NCBI RefSeq assembly: GCF_024139115.2
Contig: NC_085140.1
Span: forward strand, 431,829,240 to 431,893,239
Direction of reading: 5' to 3'
DNA length: 64,000 nt
DNA from: Armigeres subalbatus
Lineage: Eukaryota > Arthropoda > Insecta > Diptera > Culicidae
Both the position numbers and the translations under genes were made by a program. The notes below the pieces were generated by a model. It was not told where the DNA came from. It worked only from the letters and a program-made list of their open reading frames with translations, and searched no databases. Below, one piece after another: positions 11,509 to 23,499 of the stretch; positions within the stretch are counted from its first letter, which is position 1; every line of letters starts with the position of its first letter.

Positions 11509-12895
11509 TTATATCGTGTATGTAACTGTTTCGAAGTTAGCGAAGTAAAAATACATTGGAAAATTACTTCGATTCAAGGGAATTTCATCAAGTAAGCGAA
11601 AATATCAAGCTAGGGAGAGTTCACTGTATTATTTTCAAACATTTTTTTTTGAGCTTGTTATGCATCGCAAATTATTTTTTAACCAGTCTTAAAATTTAAA
11701 AACAAATCTAATTTTTTATTCCTTCAATCCGAAATTTCTGATTTTTTTCTATTTTGTAAGGTTTTGAACTTTTAATTTTTTCATTATTTCTTTTCTAAAA
11801 AAAATAGAAATTTCCTTTTTTTAAATGCTTTAGGCTATAAATTTTTTAAATCTCCAAACTTTACAATTTTGGGCTTATACATATTTGAATTTTTAGTTTT
11901 TAGGCACTCTAGTTTTTTTGAAGTTTTTCAAGACTTTAAAAATTAAATTTCTAAATTTTTAATTTTTTAAACTTTGGGAAATTTTACGTACTGTAAATTT
12001 TATATTACTAATTTATGGAGCTTCAAATTTTTAGTATATAAATTTTTAAATTAGCAAATTCAAATTTGACAATTTTTTATCCAGAGATTTTGAAATTAAA
12101 AGATTTTTCAATACAAAAATTCAAATTCGAAAAAACTTATTTTTTTTTTCTTATTTGTCCGATACAAATATTAAAAAGAAATATTATGTCTACTCCTCTG
12201 CTCATTTTTTTTGCCCAAAAGTAATTGTTTTGGGGTGCAAGAAAACCAGTAGGACATAAATTTGATTAAATATTTGTAGCGGCCTTTAAATTTTCAATTT
12301 TGTTCAATATTTTTATTCTTTATTTGTAATTTTAAATTTTCAAATGTCCAGTTTTAAAAACTTTTGAATTTTTCAATTTTAAGTATTCCAATTTTCCTAA
12401 TTTTTGCGTTTTAAAATTTATAAATTACGTTTCTAATTCTTCTATTTTCTGAATCTTTAAATTTTAAAATTCCTGATTTTTAGCAAATTTTTAGTCATTT
12501 AATTTGATAAAATTTTTAAATCTTCATTGAATTTTTAAATTCATATATTTTTAAACTTTGCAAATCTTTGAAGAATACCCAAATTTTTAATTTTTTTTCA
12601 AACTATTTTTTTTTAATTTGCGTGTTCTTTTTTTATTTTTAAATTTTAAATCCTTGGAGATTTTAGAATTTATTTCTTTTTAATTTTTCAATTTGCAAGT
12701 CTTTTAATTTGTAAATCTCTACATTTTAGAAATTAGAAAAAAATATTTCTATGTCCTTAAAGTTTCATTTTTTGAAATTGTCATGGGAATCTATTTGTTT
12801 TTTTTAATTTTTTATTAACGAATTTCTAATTTTTTGTTTTTTTTTTCATATTTCATCAGATTCTGTCGGATCTTTGAGAAATATAATTACATTTA
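11509..12895. other. AT-rich DNA without recognisable genes
   Basis: Very AT-rich with recurring phrases such as TTTTAAATTTT and AATTTTTAAATT. A weak inverted pair (TTATGTCTAC near 12185 and its approximate complement near 12248) brackets a segment related at its right end to the 97-bp palindromic element. No coding sequence is supported. Confidence 0.5.
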
Positions 12896-12899
12896 AAAA

Positions 12900-13320
12900 A
12901 CCCAGATTAATCCACCTAGCGTTGATGGTGCCTTTCTCGCATTTAAAAAAGACACCAACCTTATATAGGGTTTATATGGTCCGATGTACCATTTTCTTCA
13001 TAACTTTTAAACGCAATGACCGATCGTTATCAAATTCAATAGTGATCAACAAGGCTTTGTCCCCTGTCGAATAAAACTTGTTGCGAGAAAATCAGTTAAG
13101 GATTACTGGCACGAAAGTTGTCTAATGTTTTACTTTTGTGCACACACATACACACACACATACACACATACACACGGACAGACAGACATGTGCTCAGTTT
13201 GTCGAGCTGAGTCGATTGGTATATAACACTATGGGTCTCAGAGGCTTCTATAAAAAGCTCGTTTTCGGAGTGAAATGATAGCCTTTCGGTACAACTTCGT
13301 TGTACGAGAAAGGCAAAAAT
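12900..13320 (+). mobile_element. Dispersed mosquito-type repeat with short inverted ends
   Basis: The left end holds TGCCTTTCTCG (12929-12939) and the right end its exact complement (13305-13315). Next to the right end, CCTTTCGGTACAAC and GTTGTACGAGAAAGG form a hairpin (13281-13313). A CA-rich microsatellite (13138-13177) and the phrase GAGCTGAGTCGATTGGTATA are internal. I recognise this combination as typical of high-copy Aedes repeats but cannot assign class; it could be a non-autonomous DNA element or a SINE-like unit. No open frame. Confidence 0.6.
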
Positions 13321-15890
13321 GATAGTCTATTCTGAAAAATCATTCTTGAGATTGCTTTGGATTCGTTTCGATTTTTCAACCGTATCAAAAGCAGTTTCAT
13401 AAAAAAAAACTGTTACAGAATCATGAAAAAAATTGTTTATGTCATTTTGGTTCTTATCCCAACTTTTACTAGACTCAATTGTTGGGTTGGTTAAATAATT
13501 TCATGTATGCGGTAGTCATTATTTTTTTTTTCAATTGACGTGTAATTTGCTTGTTTATAAATCTCATAACCCAAAACCCTTAAAAAACATATCCCAATCA
13601 CACGCTAAAAAGTTAAATCACCCTTTGTTGCCCTAATCACATATCACTCGGAACATTACTCACGAAAATTATCAACCGTACAAGGTTGGTCTATGGTGCT
13701 AAATAACCAACTGCACCCAAATCAGTTCCAATCATCAACGCTAGCAATTGATACCAGCAGCAGAGCCCAGTCCGTGCGTGCGCTAACAAAACACAATCCA
13801 ATAAAACGACCTCCAGCAACTGCGCCCGGAGTGACGCGGTGGTGGTGGCCAGCAGATTACACTCTAATCATCATCACCGCCCGTTCGGCGCTGGTTAACC
13901 TGATGGTTTTTGAATGCGTTTTCCGTAGTGGTGGTATCTAATTATGTTACGCAGTCGAGCAACGAACGGCTGATCTAATTGGTAGGTTCGTTATCCTCGT
14001 TTTTTTATTTACTCAAACACGATTTTTAAATCTATGTTACTACAAAAAAAATCATTGTTTTTGCAATGTAGCCATTTTTTTCAAAGTGCTCTAATTAACG
14101 CACTTGATTTAAAATATGTGTTCAAAATAAAATAATGTGAAATTTCTCCTAAAATTGAAATGGAAAAATAGTTGTTACTCATCAATATCGTTTGGAAGGT
14201 ACGCAATAAATCATATGAGTGAAGTGCGCACCAAGTGCGTTTGTTGAACTTAGAAAGTAAAAACGCTAATAATCACCTGCTGCGTGTGTAAAACACTTTT
14301 ACATCATACGCGTAAAAATAGATCTCGATATGATGTGTAATTAGGTTATCTTTCGACACGCCGGATGCTTTCTTACATAACCGATGCTTCGTCGTTAGAT
14401 AATTCTTGCGTACCATTTACTATTCGGTCATTTATTGGGATAAAACATGAAACATTCAATGGTAAGCATTTGCTGTATATTCTCTTGTTGGGAAATTCCG
14501 TTTCAAATCCAATCGAACATTTACCTCATGCAATGATAAATATCATTTTATATTTAATGGTATATGCAATTTGATCCAAATAAAATGAACGCTTCTGTAA
14601 ATGATTAGAAAACCAAAAAATATCTTGAAAATTTTGAACACCTCTTCAATAATACAACAGATGTTGTTACACAGATCTAAAGCTAGCTCAATCTCAACAA
14701 GCAAAGCCACCGGAAGTTGGTACTACGTGCTTCTACAGTTGACAACCGATCTGATTCCTCAGTTAAATCGTCACCATCCAAACGCATGTGGATCATTCAC
14801 AATCCACGAGCCCGACGATGGCGCTGCACGCGCCCGGGATGGTCGATGTTGTTGTCGATCGCCAAAGCGCCGCCACAGCAGCGCCACGACATATTATATC
14901 GTTAAGTTCTCACCATTTATGTAGATACACAAATTTTAAGCATGCACACAAACGCGCTCATACACACCATCGATGTCCAAGCGCCGTGCTCTGCTGGGTA
15001 CCTCCATGTGCGTTTGTGTATATGCAGAAATTGAGTAATGGGTCCACTTTGGATCGGGGAAGGATCCAGTTTGAGGGCAACCCCCGAACGTTTCCATTCC
15101 CCCTAATCTTCGACGACGACGACGCATGTATCGGCTAGGGTGAGTACGTACGGATTGATTCGAAACGGAGAGCTTTAAGTGGCGCTGCGGCCAGCCCGTA
15201 GTTAAATGGCCAGTTGAGTTGTTATGGATATTAATTAATTTTTGTAATTTACGATGAGAAATGTATTAATTAAATTTAAATTGCAAAATCACCTCTCCGC
15301 CGGTCGATTGGATTGGCAGCGCCAGGCTTGGATAGTGATCGGTTGGACGGGTGCTGTGGTGGTGAGCAAATGCGAAAGGGGATGTGAGTCGGTTCTTCGG
15401 CGGTACTTGAGATTGAACAGCTCTCCATCGTTCAGTGAGGGGGCTAAAGATTTGGCATATCTTCTTGTGGTTTGATTGGGTGGAGAAGATAAGACTAAGT
15501 GAAGGAAATGGGATGAGATATTGAAGTGGAGACTGATAAGTGCTTGGGAAAGGGCATCAATGTATAGATTGTGGCTCGTTTCTAATCAGCCAAGTGAGCA
15601 GTTTTTCAAAGATCAATTTAATCTTCTTAAGAAGCTTTATAAATACTTGAGGTTTCGATATAGATAGCTATGTACATATTTAGTTGGAAAAGGAAAGACA
15701 GTTAAACTAGGTAGTAGAATAAGCTTTGAACGAATCAAGTTCTGTTTTTTCTTAATTGTAAAGCTAGTATGGCAACTTTTCATAAAATCAACATAGAAAG
15801 GATGTTTTTCTACAATTAATTGCATATTATTCGGCAACTCAGCCGTACGAAAATATTTTATTTTTGGTTAGATATCTTGGCTGTGCATAA
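13321..15890. other. No gene recognised
   Basis: Moderately GC-balanced, non-tandem DNA, one of the less repetitive parts of the window. Overlapping open frames at 14601-14924, 14717-14905, 14788-15138 (plus) and 14936-15127 (minus) share the GC-richer segment 14780-15130; none has a recognisable domain and the same bases are open on both strands. It could be regulatory or intronic sequence of a gene outside the window. Confidence 0.4.
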
Positions 15891-15944
15891 ACACAGCATA
15901 TGTTTCGAAATGGACAAATTGATATGAAATTTGCGAAAAAGAAT

Positions 15945-16035
15945 CCACGTGTCTTGGAGGGACAATTCGTAATTCGACCTTAGCTGTAGGGCCGTCTTCA
16001 GTGTCTCGTACTTGACTCGACTTGACTCGAGTTTG
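15945..16035 (-). repeat. Dispersed repeat, GTCGAGTCAAGTACGAGACA family, copy 1
   Basis: Read on the minus strand it begins with repeated CGAGT units, then CAAGTACGAGACACTGAAGA and a segment CTAAGGTCGAATTACG. The same order occurs on the plus strand at 60719-60800. The pair shows about 75-85% identity by eye over about 75 bases. No coding capacity; probably the end of a transposable element family. Confidence 0.6.
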
Positions 16036-16145
16036 TTTTCGAGTCAAGATTCCATCCATTGACAAACGCGGAAATATATTTTCGAAAACTTTCTCCCACA
16101 TCTCCTATGTCTCACTTTTTTAATAATTTATTTATTTATTTATCA

Positions 16146-17592
16146 TCAGACTAAGGCCGGAGTGGCCTGTGCTGCACATAAAAGACTTCTCCATTCAGCT
16201 CGGTTCAAGGCTGCACTTCGCCAACCACGCAGTCTGCGGAGGGTCCGCAAGTCGTCCTCCACCTGATCGATCCACCTTGCCCGCTGTGCACCTCGCCTTC
16301 TTGTTCCCGTCGGATCGTTGTCGAGAACCATTTTCACCGGATTACTGTCCGATATTCTGGCTACGTGCCCGGCCCACCGCAGTCGTCCGATTTTTGCGGT
16401 GTGAACGATGGATGGTTCTCCCAACAGCTGATGCAACTCGTGGTTCATTCGCCTCCTCCACGTACCGTCCGCCATCTGCACCCCACCATAGATGGTACGC
16501 AACACTTTCCTTTCGAAAACTCCCAGTGCGCGTTGGTCCTCCACGAGCATCGTCCAGGTCTCGTGTCCGTAGAGAACTACCGGTCTTATAAGCGTTTTGT
16601 AGATAGTCAGTTTGGTACGGCGGCGAACTCTATTCGATCGGAGCGTCTTGCGGAGTCCAAAGTACGTACGATTTCCAGCCACTATGCGTCTCCGAATTTC
16701 TCTGCTGGTATCGTTATCGGCGGTCACCAGTGAGCCCAAGTACACGAATTCTTCAACCACCTCGATTTCGTCACCACCGATAGAAACTCGTGGTGGGTGG
16801 CTCACATTGACCTCTCTTGAGCCTCTTCCTATCATGTACTTCGTCTTCGACGTGTTGATGACTAGTCCAATCCGTTTAGCTTCGCTTTTCAGTCTGATGT
16901 AGGCTTCCTCCATCCTCTCAAAGTTACGTGCCATGATATCAATGTCGTCGGCGAAGCCAAATAACTGGACGGACTTCGTGAAAATCGTACCACTCGTGTC
17001 AATCCCTGCCCTTCGTATTACTCTCTTCAAAGCGATGTCGAATAGCAGGAACGAAAGACTATCACCTTGCCGTAACCCTCTGCGGGTTTCAAAGGGACTC
17101 GAGAATGCCTTTAAAGCTCGAACTACGCTCATCACCCGATCCATCGTCGCCTTGATCAACTGTATCAGTTTATCAGAAAATACCTTTTCGTGCATTAGCT
17201 GCCATAGTTGGTCCCGATCGATTGTATCATATGTGGCTTTGAAGTCGATAAATAGATGATGTGTGGGCACGTTGTATTCGCGGCATTTCTGCAATACCTG
17301 ACGTACGGCGAACACCTGTGTCTGTGGTAAGGCATTCACCCATAAATCCCGCCTGGTACTGCCTCACGAACTCTCTTACAATTGGTGTTAGTCAGAGGGA
17401 TAAAATTTGGGAGAGTACCTTGTAGGAGGCGTTCAGCAATGTGATTGCGCGGTAGTTGCTACAATCCAGCTTATCGCCCTTTTTGTAGATGGGACACACG
17501 ACACCTTCCATCCACTCCTGCGGCAGAGCCTCATCTTCCCAATCCTTGGTAATTACCCAGTGCAGCGCTCTAGCCAGTGCCTCACCACCGTG
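16146..17592 (-). pseudogene. RTE reverse transcriptase and C-terminal region (broken)
   Basis: The 397-residue frame 16146-17339 contains the palm motifs: FIDFKATYDTI (catalytic Asp at residue 32), RGLRQGDSLS (88-96) and FADD (129-132), followed by INTSKTKYM and the thumb FVYLGSLVTADNDTS. The C-terminus has YGHETWT, RLRWAGHVAR and a TGTRRRGAQRARW segment typical of RTE. Upstream, 17340-17592 still reads as RT (KDWEDEALPQEWMEG, NYRAITLLNASYKVL, QAGF) but in another frame after a TAA at about 17591; a frameshift near 17320-17345 replaces the usual QAGFRPGRST segment. The catalytic residues themselves are intact. Confidence 0.85.
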
Positions 17593-18330
17593 TTAAAACA
17601 GCTCTCCTGGTAGTTGGTCAACTCCAGCGGCTTTGTTGTTTTTCAGCCGGCCGATCTCCTCCTGGATTTCCTGGAGATTCGGAGCCGGAAGTCGCATGTC
17701 CTGCGCGCGTGCTCCTAGGTTCATTACCATACCGCCACCGTTGTCTGCCATATCGCCATTCAGGTGCTCTTCGTAGTGCTGCCGCCACCTTTGGATCACC
17801 TCACGCTCGTTCGTAAGAAGGTTCCCGTTTATGTCCTTACATATCGGGCTGTGGCACGTGGCCCTTACGTGAACGGTTCAACTTCTCATAAAACTTTCGT
17901 GCGTTATTAGCGCGGTACAGTTCCTCCGTCTCTTCACGGTCTCGATCTTCCTGCTGGCGCTTTTTCCTCCGGAAAATCGAGTTTTGTCTGTTCCGCGCCC
18001 GTTTGTATCGTGCCTCGTTCGCCCTCGTGCGGTGTTGCAGCAATCTCGCCCATGCTGCATTCTTCTCCTCAACTAACTGCTCACATTCGCCGTCATACCA
18101 GTCGTTCCTCTGATCCGGAGCCACCGTGCCTAGTGCAGCGGTTGCGGTGCTTCCAAGGCCGGTCGAATAGCTCTCCAGCCATCTTCAAGAGATGCTGCGC
18201 CTAGCTGCTCTTACGTTGGGAGTGCCACTTTCAGCTGCTGCGCGTATCCTTGGGCTAGTCTACCGTCTTGTAGCCGCCCAATGTTTAGCTGCGGCGGACG
18301 ACTCCGACGCGTGTTGATCACCGTCGAGAG
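17593..18330 (-). pseudogene. RTE inter-domain region (broken)
   Basis: Between endonuclease and reverse transcriptase. The frame 17837-18124 encodes a highly charged Arg/Glu-rich segment (RRKKRQQEDRDREETEEL region) likely to be helical. The frame 17593-17799 holds the start of the RT fingers (NNKAAGVDQLPGELF). Between 18125 and 18330 only remnants can be read with several stops. This matches the spacing expected between the two enzymes in a single-ORF RTE element; at least two frame changes and several stops are visible. Confidence 0.7.
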
Positions 18331-19066
18331 TTATGAGCGCAGACATACTGCAACGAGGGAGTGGTCGGATTCAATATTCGCACTGCGGTAAGTGCGTACG
18401 TTCGTGATGTCGGAGAAGAATTTACCGTCGATTAGAACGTGGTCGATTTGGTTTTCCGTTACTTGATTAGGTGATTTCCATGTGGCCTTGTGGATATTCT
18501 TACGGGGAAGAAAGTGCTTCGGACTACCATTCCGCGGAGGCTGCAAAGTTTATGCATCGTTGGCCGTTGTCGTTCGATACGGTATGCAGACTATCCGGTC
18601 CGATGACCGGTCTATACATTTCCTCCCTTCCTACCTGAGCGTTCATGTCACCGATAACGATTTTGACGTCCCGCAGTGGGCATCCATCGTATGTCTGCTC
18701 CAGCTGCGCATAGAACGCTTCTTTCTCGTCGTCGGATCTCTCTTCGTGTGGGCAGTGCACGTTGATGATGCTATAGTTGAAGAAACGGCCTTTTATCCTC
18801 AGCTTGTACATCCTTGCGTTGATTGGCTGCCACCCAATCACGCGTTGGCGCATCTTTCCCAGCACTATGAAGCCGGTTCCCAGCTCGTTGGTGGTGCCAC
18901 AGCTTTGGTAGAAGGTAGCCGCTCGATGCCCGCTTTTCCACACTTTCTGTCCTGTCCAGCAGATTTCCTGCAGCGCTACGACATCGAAGTTGCGGGGATG
19001 TAATTCATCGTAGATTATCCTGTCGCAACCTGCGAAGCCAAGCTGACTTGCAGTTCCATGTTCCAA
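18331..19066 (-). pseudogene. RTE endonuclease domain (broken)
   Basis: The open frame 18524-19066 (180 residues) contains VVALQEICWTG near residue 30 and GDMNAQVG near residue 143, which are the glutamate and Asp/Asn motifs of the exonuclease-endonuclease-phosphatase fold that nicks target DNA. A frameshift at about 18530-18545 moves the domain into the frame 18331-18546, where QIDHVLID and SDHSLVAV supply the final catalytic Asp-His. A stop follows directly after (VCLRS, near 18331). The likely initiation is the Met at 19066 or just upstream, with the leader running to 19441. Confidence 0.8.
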
Positions 19067-19455
19067 GCTTCCAATCGTGATCCTTTATTCGTCGCCCAGG
19101 TCGTTTGCCGATTGTATCGAGTCGTATTATCTTCTATGTTGTTCGTAATGGTTGTTTTTAAAGGCGGCTTATTGGGCCTGCAAACCTCCTGTCTCGTCGG
19201 AGGGCCGTCGTGTCAGGGCTGTTTAGCGTCCCACCTAACACCAGGACTTGGGCTTGTGCGCTTTGAGCGGCACACGGTCGCTTTGGCGGAGCCTACTTGC
19301 GGATTCATGCAGCTTTTTATAGAGGTTTAACAGGGCCCACTGTCAAACCCCACCACATCCTAGGCAGGCGCCACAACTCGCAGATGGCCTGGGGAGGGAT
19401 CGTCAAGCCCTTGGACATAGTCCCTGCTGCCCCTGCTGCACCACTTTTTTAATAA

Positions 19456-20970
19456 GGCATCTATAAATTTCATGTGGATTGTCACACTTCTCGAAACCCT
19501 TCACCCCTGGCAAAATGCAAGTACATCCCCAAAATTTTGAATCAAAATTAACTAGAAGTTGACGTATGTGAAAAAGATCTAAAATGGACACGAATTAAAC
19601 ATACGATAAACCGTCGAGTTTACTTAACATTTTGAGATAGAAAAAATGAATGCTTACATAATTGATTATAAATTTCACCCTTAATTGCGGACGAACGAAA
19701 CTTTTAAATAACGAATTTTTATTTTATTTGATTTCGCTGGCGTAAACGAGAATGTGAACCAACTTTCGTTCGAAACCGCGTTCGTACGCAAACAAGAATA
19801 TGGGTGATTAAATTGAAAAGACCTGTAAAGTATCTTGAAATGTTATTGACCTATTCGGAATGCAAAAAATTGAGCCAAAAATTAAACAGAGTAGAACTTC
19901 AAGACATCCTGTTTTTTCAGGATTAAGCAGGCCTTTGAAGCATTTTTGTTTATTCTTGAACGAGGAAATCTACAATACTGTAAACAATCTGTCCAGAAAC
20001 GAGTTAGACTCCCTGGAACTTTTTTTATGATACTTTCTGGACGGGGAAAACTTTTTATTGCTGGAGTGAATAAGTCTACAAGACATTTGGTTTATTCTGG
20101 AGCGCGTGTTTCTGACGCATTTTTGTTTATTTTTGAGAAAGAAGAGCTTCGAAATTTGATTTTGGCACTGTTGCTGAAACTGCAACATATTTATGTTTAT
20201 TCTCGAGTCAGGACAGGATTCCGAAGTTTTTTTTTTGTTGATGATGATGATGATACTACCATCTATTGTAGCAAGGCACCGATAGCACTGGCCATATCTA
20301 ACAAACGATTTGATCATGATCATGATTATACTATTGTATGTACTCCTGTATGAAGGGCCAAAAATGGAGGGGTGGTTCCATAAGCAACGACACTTATGCG
20401 AATCCACGGGATAAATAGAGAAGTGATACTTGAATTTCACATTTCCTCCATTTCTGATTTCAACCCACCCACATCAACTAGAAGGGATTCGCAGGCATTG
20501 CCGGGTGTGATTCCGGGTCCGAAAACATCGGCACTCATCTGCGACGCTATGCACTCTGGTTGAGCTACAGAATGCCGACTTTTTTCACCTTTTGGAATAA
20601 TGATTTGAGATCCAGCTATTGTTAGACAAATTCCACAGCAGTCGGCGTCATCATCGCTTTCTTGTTGGCTTGTTGAACAGTTAAGCGATTGTTGTTACCA
20701 TACTTCAGATATTCGGAACTTATGATCTGCGATGGTACTCGGGCGGGACAACTCAATTGCATCACTTCATAACAGTCTCTACGGACTACAAAAAACATAC
20801 TATTTAAAAATCAACTCGGGGATAACATTTTGGCGACAAAATCCATAATTTTTTTTTCCATCTCCCGAAGTTAACCCTTTTTTAGGAAGATGAGTCTAAA
20901 CAATAAATTTACAAAAATAACAATAAGACACATTGTTTACATTGTATCGCACTCTAATGTATGTTTGTAT
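19456..20970. other. No gene recognised; degenerate TTTGTTTATT-type repeat
   Basis: From about 19900 to 20220 the phrases CATTTTTGTTTATTCTTGAA, CTGGAGCG and related wording recur every 45-60 bases, an old minisatellite also seen at 21180-21560 and 23205-23290. A GAT-rich microsatellite lies at 20238-20255. A tRNA-like stretch at 20480-20580 was considered and rejected. Open frames here (19946-20353 plus, 19970-20440 minus) overlap and are not supported. Confidence 0.45.
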
Positions 20971-20976
20971 GTAACC

Positions 20977-21086
20977 CCTGCCATGCATTTGCAACTATAT
21001 TGCCACCAATTTTTCAATATTTCAGTTATAAACAGTTCAAAAACACTGAAAAATTGGTGGCAATATAGTTGCAAAAGCCTGGCAGG
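20977..21086. repeat. Foldback with 40-nt arms
   Basis: Left arm 20977-21016 and right arm 21047-21086 are reverse complements at 38 of 40 positions; the inner 29 bases (20988-21016 against 21047-21075) pair perfectly. The loop is 30 bases. A third, direct partial copy of the right arm (TTGGTGGCAATATA) follows at 21097-21110. It may be a foldback MITE or, if transcribed, a long hairpin RNA precursor. The two overlapping open frames on opposite strands are by-products of the palindrome. Confidence 0.8.
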
Positions 21087-22496
21087 CGAGACAACATTGG
21101 TGGCAATATATTTGTCACTGCCGTGCAAGCGCAATTTCGTCAACAACAAAAAATGTAGTTGCCACTGTCTTATAAAGAGTTAATGCTAGCGTGAGTACGA
21201 CTTCGAGGCGGTTTTGTTTATTTCAGAGCCAGTAGAACTCCGAAGCATTTGTTCTAAATTTGTTTCAAATTTCAATCGTGAGTAGAACTCCGTTGCATCT
21301 TTCATACAGTTTTGAATGTCCCGTGACGGAAGGACTCGTGCTGGTACTTTTGTTTGACCAGAAGGGAGTCGGCCTCTGAGGATTTTTGTTTATACAATCA
21401 ATGACAAAAAGAACTCCGCCACAACTTTTTAATAGTTCTGCAGCAGATAGTTTATTCCAATGAAAGTAAAACCATGTGGAATATGTTTTTTTAATGTATT
21501 TATTGGAGTGAGAAGGACTCCGACTGTTAAAGTTAAAGCGAGTAGAAACCCGATGTATTATTGATTTATATTAGATCCAGAAATTTTTTTCTCGGTAGTA
21601 CCGATGCAGTATGGTTTTGGCGCGCGGATGGTGGCTTTTAAATTTGCTGTCACGTTTTTGTTCATTTCTGCAAGAAATAGATTCGGCTGATATATATTTT
21701 TTGCATATGTACTAGAAGAAAAAAGTTTAAGTTATCTGAAGTTTGAGATTTACGAGTTTGGCGACATTTACTCAAGTGTATTCTTATTAGAGCGCACGTT
21801 TGTGTAGTTTGTGTACGCGGATGTATTTGGTGAAAATATGTTTGAATGTGTAATAATACCAGGAAAATATGGATCAATAACGAATTGCTCGGAATAGCGC
21901 TGGAAGAGTAGTGACTTTTTCGTGGACACTAGTAGTGGTCTTATGTTCCTCAGTTGATTTATACGGAATTGGATCAATTTGGTGAGATTGTTTCAATATG
22001 TTTTTATATGATTCCAAAACTAAATACGCGCTGGATTTAAAAATCAGGCAATTTGTTTATGGATCCTTTATCCAACTGATAATGGTAGCATAAACAGGCG
22101 AGGCTTATTGCAAGTGAAAGTAACCTCGGACTGGATGTGAGTTACCAAGCAGTCTAAAAAGGGTTACTGGAGCTGCAGTAGAGCTAACACCTTCTAACTC
22201 CCTGGGCTAAAGCTGACTTTATTAAAGACAGCTTTCTTCCATAATACCACTGCCGGACAGTGGGGGTTAGATTGAAGATACACACACACAGGACCGATGC
22301 AGTATGGTTTTTGCAAAAGTTACGCCAAAGTAAAACTTTGAGGATTTTTTTCTATTTTGTTCGGATTATCTGGAGCGAGAAAGACGGTAGAGCATATTTG
22401 TTACCTTCCGGATCAAATGGGAGGCATTCTTGTCTAGAAGAGCGTAACAAAAACTAAACACAATTTTAACACATTGTAATATTTATAATTTACGAA
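21087..22496. other. No gene recognised; degenerate AGTAGAACTCCG-type repeat
   Basis: Between 21185 and 21560 the phrases AGTAGAACTCCGAAGCAT, TTTTGTTTAT and GAGTAG recur irregularly (about 45-60 bp), continuing the old minisatellite of 19900-20220. The remainder (21600-22490) is unique by eye with a short CA run at 22278-22290. No supported gene. Confidence 0.45.
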
Positions 22497-22795
22497 GAGA
22501 AGCGCGAAGTGAGTTGTGAGACGTCTCACTACTTACTCCGCACTATTCGCTTTTCACAGTAAGAAGTGAGAAATGAAGAAAGAGAAATAAGACGTCTCAA
22601 TTCTCACTTCTAATTTCTCACTTCTCGCTGTCAAAAGTGAGAAATTAGGAGTGAGAAGTGAGACGTCTCATTTCTCTTTCCTCATTTCTCACATCTCACT
22701 GTGAAAAATGAGTAGTGAGACGTCTCACTACTCACTCCTAATTTCTCACTTCTCACTGTTGAAAAAGAGGAGCGCAAAGTGAGTCACTTTTTAAT
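22497..22795. repeat. Palindromic satellite with GAGACGTCTC cores, locus 1
   Basis: Alternating forward and reversed GAGAAGTGAG / CTCACTTCTC blocks meet at palindromic cores GAGACGTCTC or close variants at 22518, about 22589, 22660 and 22717, that is every 57-71 bp. A second dyad (CACTGTGAAAAGTGAG-like) lies midway between cores. Both strands therefore read almost the same. A larger array of the same type is at 52380-52990. No coding sequence. Confidence 0.8.
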
Positions 22796-23190
22796 AAACT
22801 ATTCGGCTAAATGACCTATTAGGCCAAATGTCCTATTCGGCCAAATGCCCCTTTCAGCCGAACGACCCTTTCGAACAAACGACCCTGTCGGCTAAGTGAC
22901 CCATTCGGCCAAATGACCCATTCGGCCAAACGACCCTTTCAGTCAAATGACGGCCAAATGATCCTTTCGGCCAGATGGGTTTCGGCCTAATGGAAAAATG
23001 GATTTGATAATTCAGTCAAACGACCCTTTTGGCCTAATGACCCTTTCGGCCAAATGACCCATTCGGCCAAACGACCCTTTCGACCAAATGACCGTTTCGG
23101 CCGGATGGGTTTCGGCCTAATGGCTTGTTCGGCCTAGTGACATTCAGCCAAATGGCTTTCGGCCGAATGGGTTTCGGCCAAAAAACCCTT
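22796..23190 (+). repeat. 17-bp TTCGGCCAAATGACC minisatellite, locus A
   Basis: Unit TTCGGCCAAATGACCCA, 17 bp; starts at 22870, 22887, 22904 and 22921 are exactly 17 apart. Copies vary mainly at C/T and in the trailing bases. It directly follows the palindromic satellite. Related arrays lie at 24900-25130, 26015-26615, 52090-52382, 52985-53100 and 62488-62605. Confidence 0.85.
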
Positions 23191-23499
23191 CCCTCAATTT
23201 CACAAGAACTCCGATACTTTTGTTTATAGCTGGATCGTGTAGAACTCCGAAGCAGATTGTTTATTCTTTTTCATAAAACTTCTGTAGCGAAGATGCTTAA
23301 AAAATTTCTATTATGGGTCGAGCCACCCCTGGTTCCGGACAGTAAATTGCATGATCAGGAATAAACATTCGACCAAAAAGGTCGTTAGCCAGATTAGACT
23401 ATTTCTGATTCGGTTGTTCGGCCGAATAAGACCAGACCAGATTAAAACCAACGCATTACAAAACAAATTATGCAAAAGGGGGGCAGGGAACGAGGAATG

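Larger units (their letters stand above)
16127..19441 (-). mobile_element. Full-length RTE-type non-LTR retrotransposon, inactivated
   Basis: A 3.3-kb minus-strand element flanked by the identical 14-mer CACTTTTTTAATAA at 16113-16126 and 19442-19455, a textbook target-site duplication that fixes both ends. The order along the element is a 5' leader (about 19441-19070), an apurinic-type endonuclease, a linker with basic coiled-coil-like sequence, reverse transcriptase and a C-terminal region, then a very short 3' tail made of AAAT repeats (16127-16145). Length, single-ORF layout, short tandem tail and the C-terminal GHVAR and TGTRRRG motifs suit the RTE clade (mosquito JAM1 relatives). Frameshifts and stops show it cannot make a functional protein. 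Confidence 0.85.

Noticed and set aside
16169..16902. Plus-strand frames within the RTE element (140, 122 and 96 codons)
   Set aside because: Antisense shadows of the reverse transcriptase, which has clear motifs on the minus strand.
20480..20580. tRNA gene or tRNA-derived SINE on the minus strand
   Set aside because: TGTAGCTCAACCAGAG fits an A box, but the B-box region (GGACCCGGAATCAC) is poor and no cloverleaf of normal arm spacing can be drawn.
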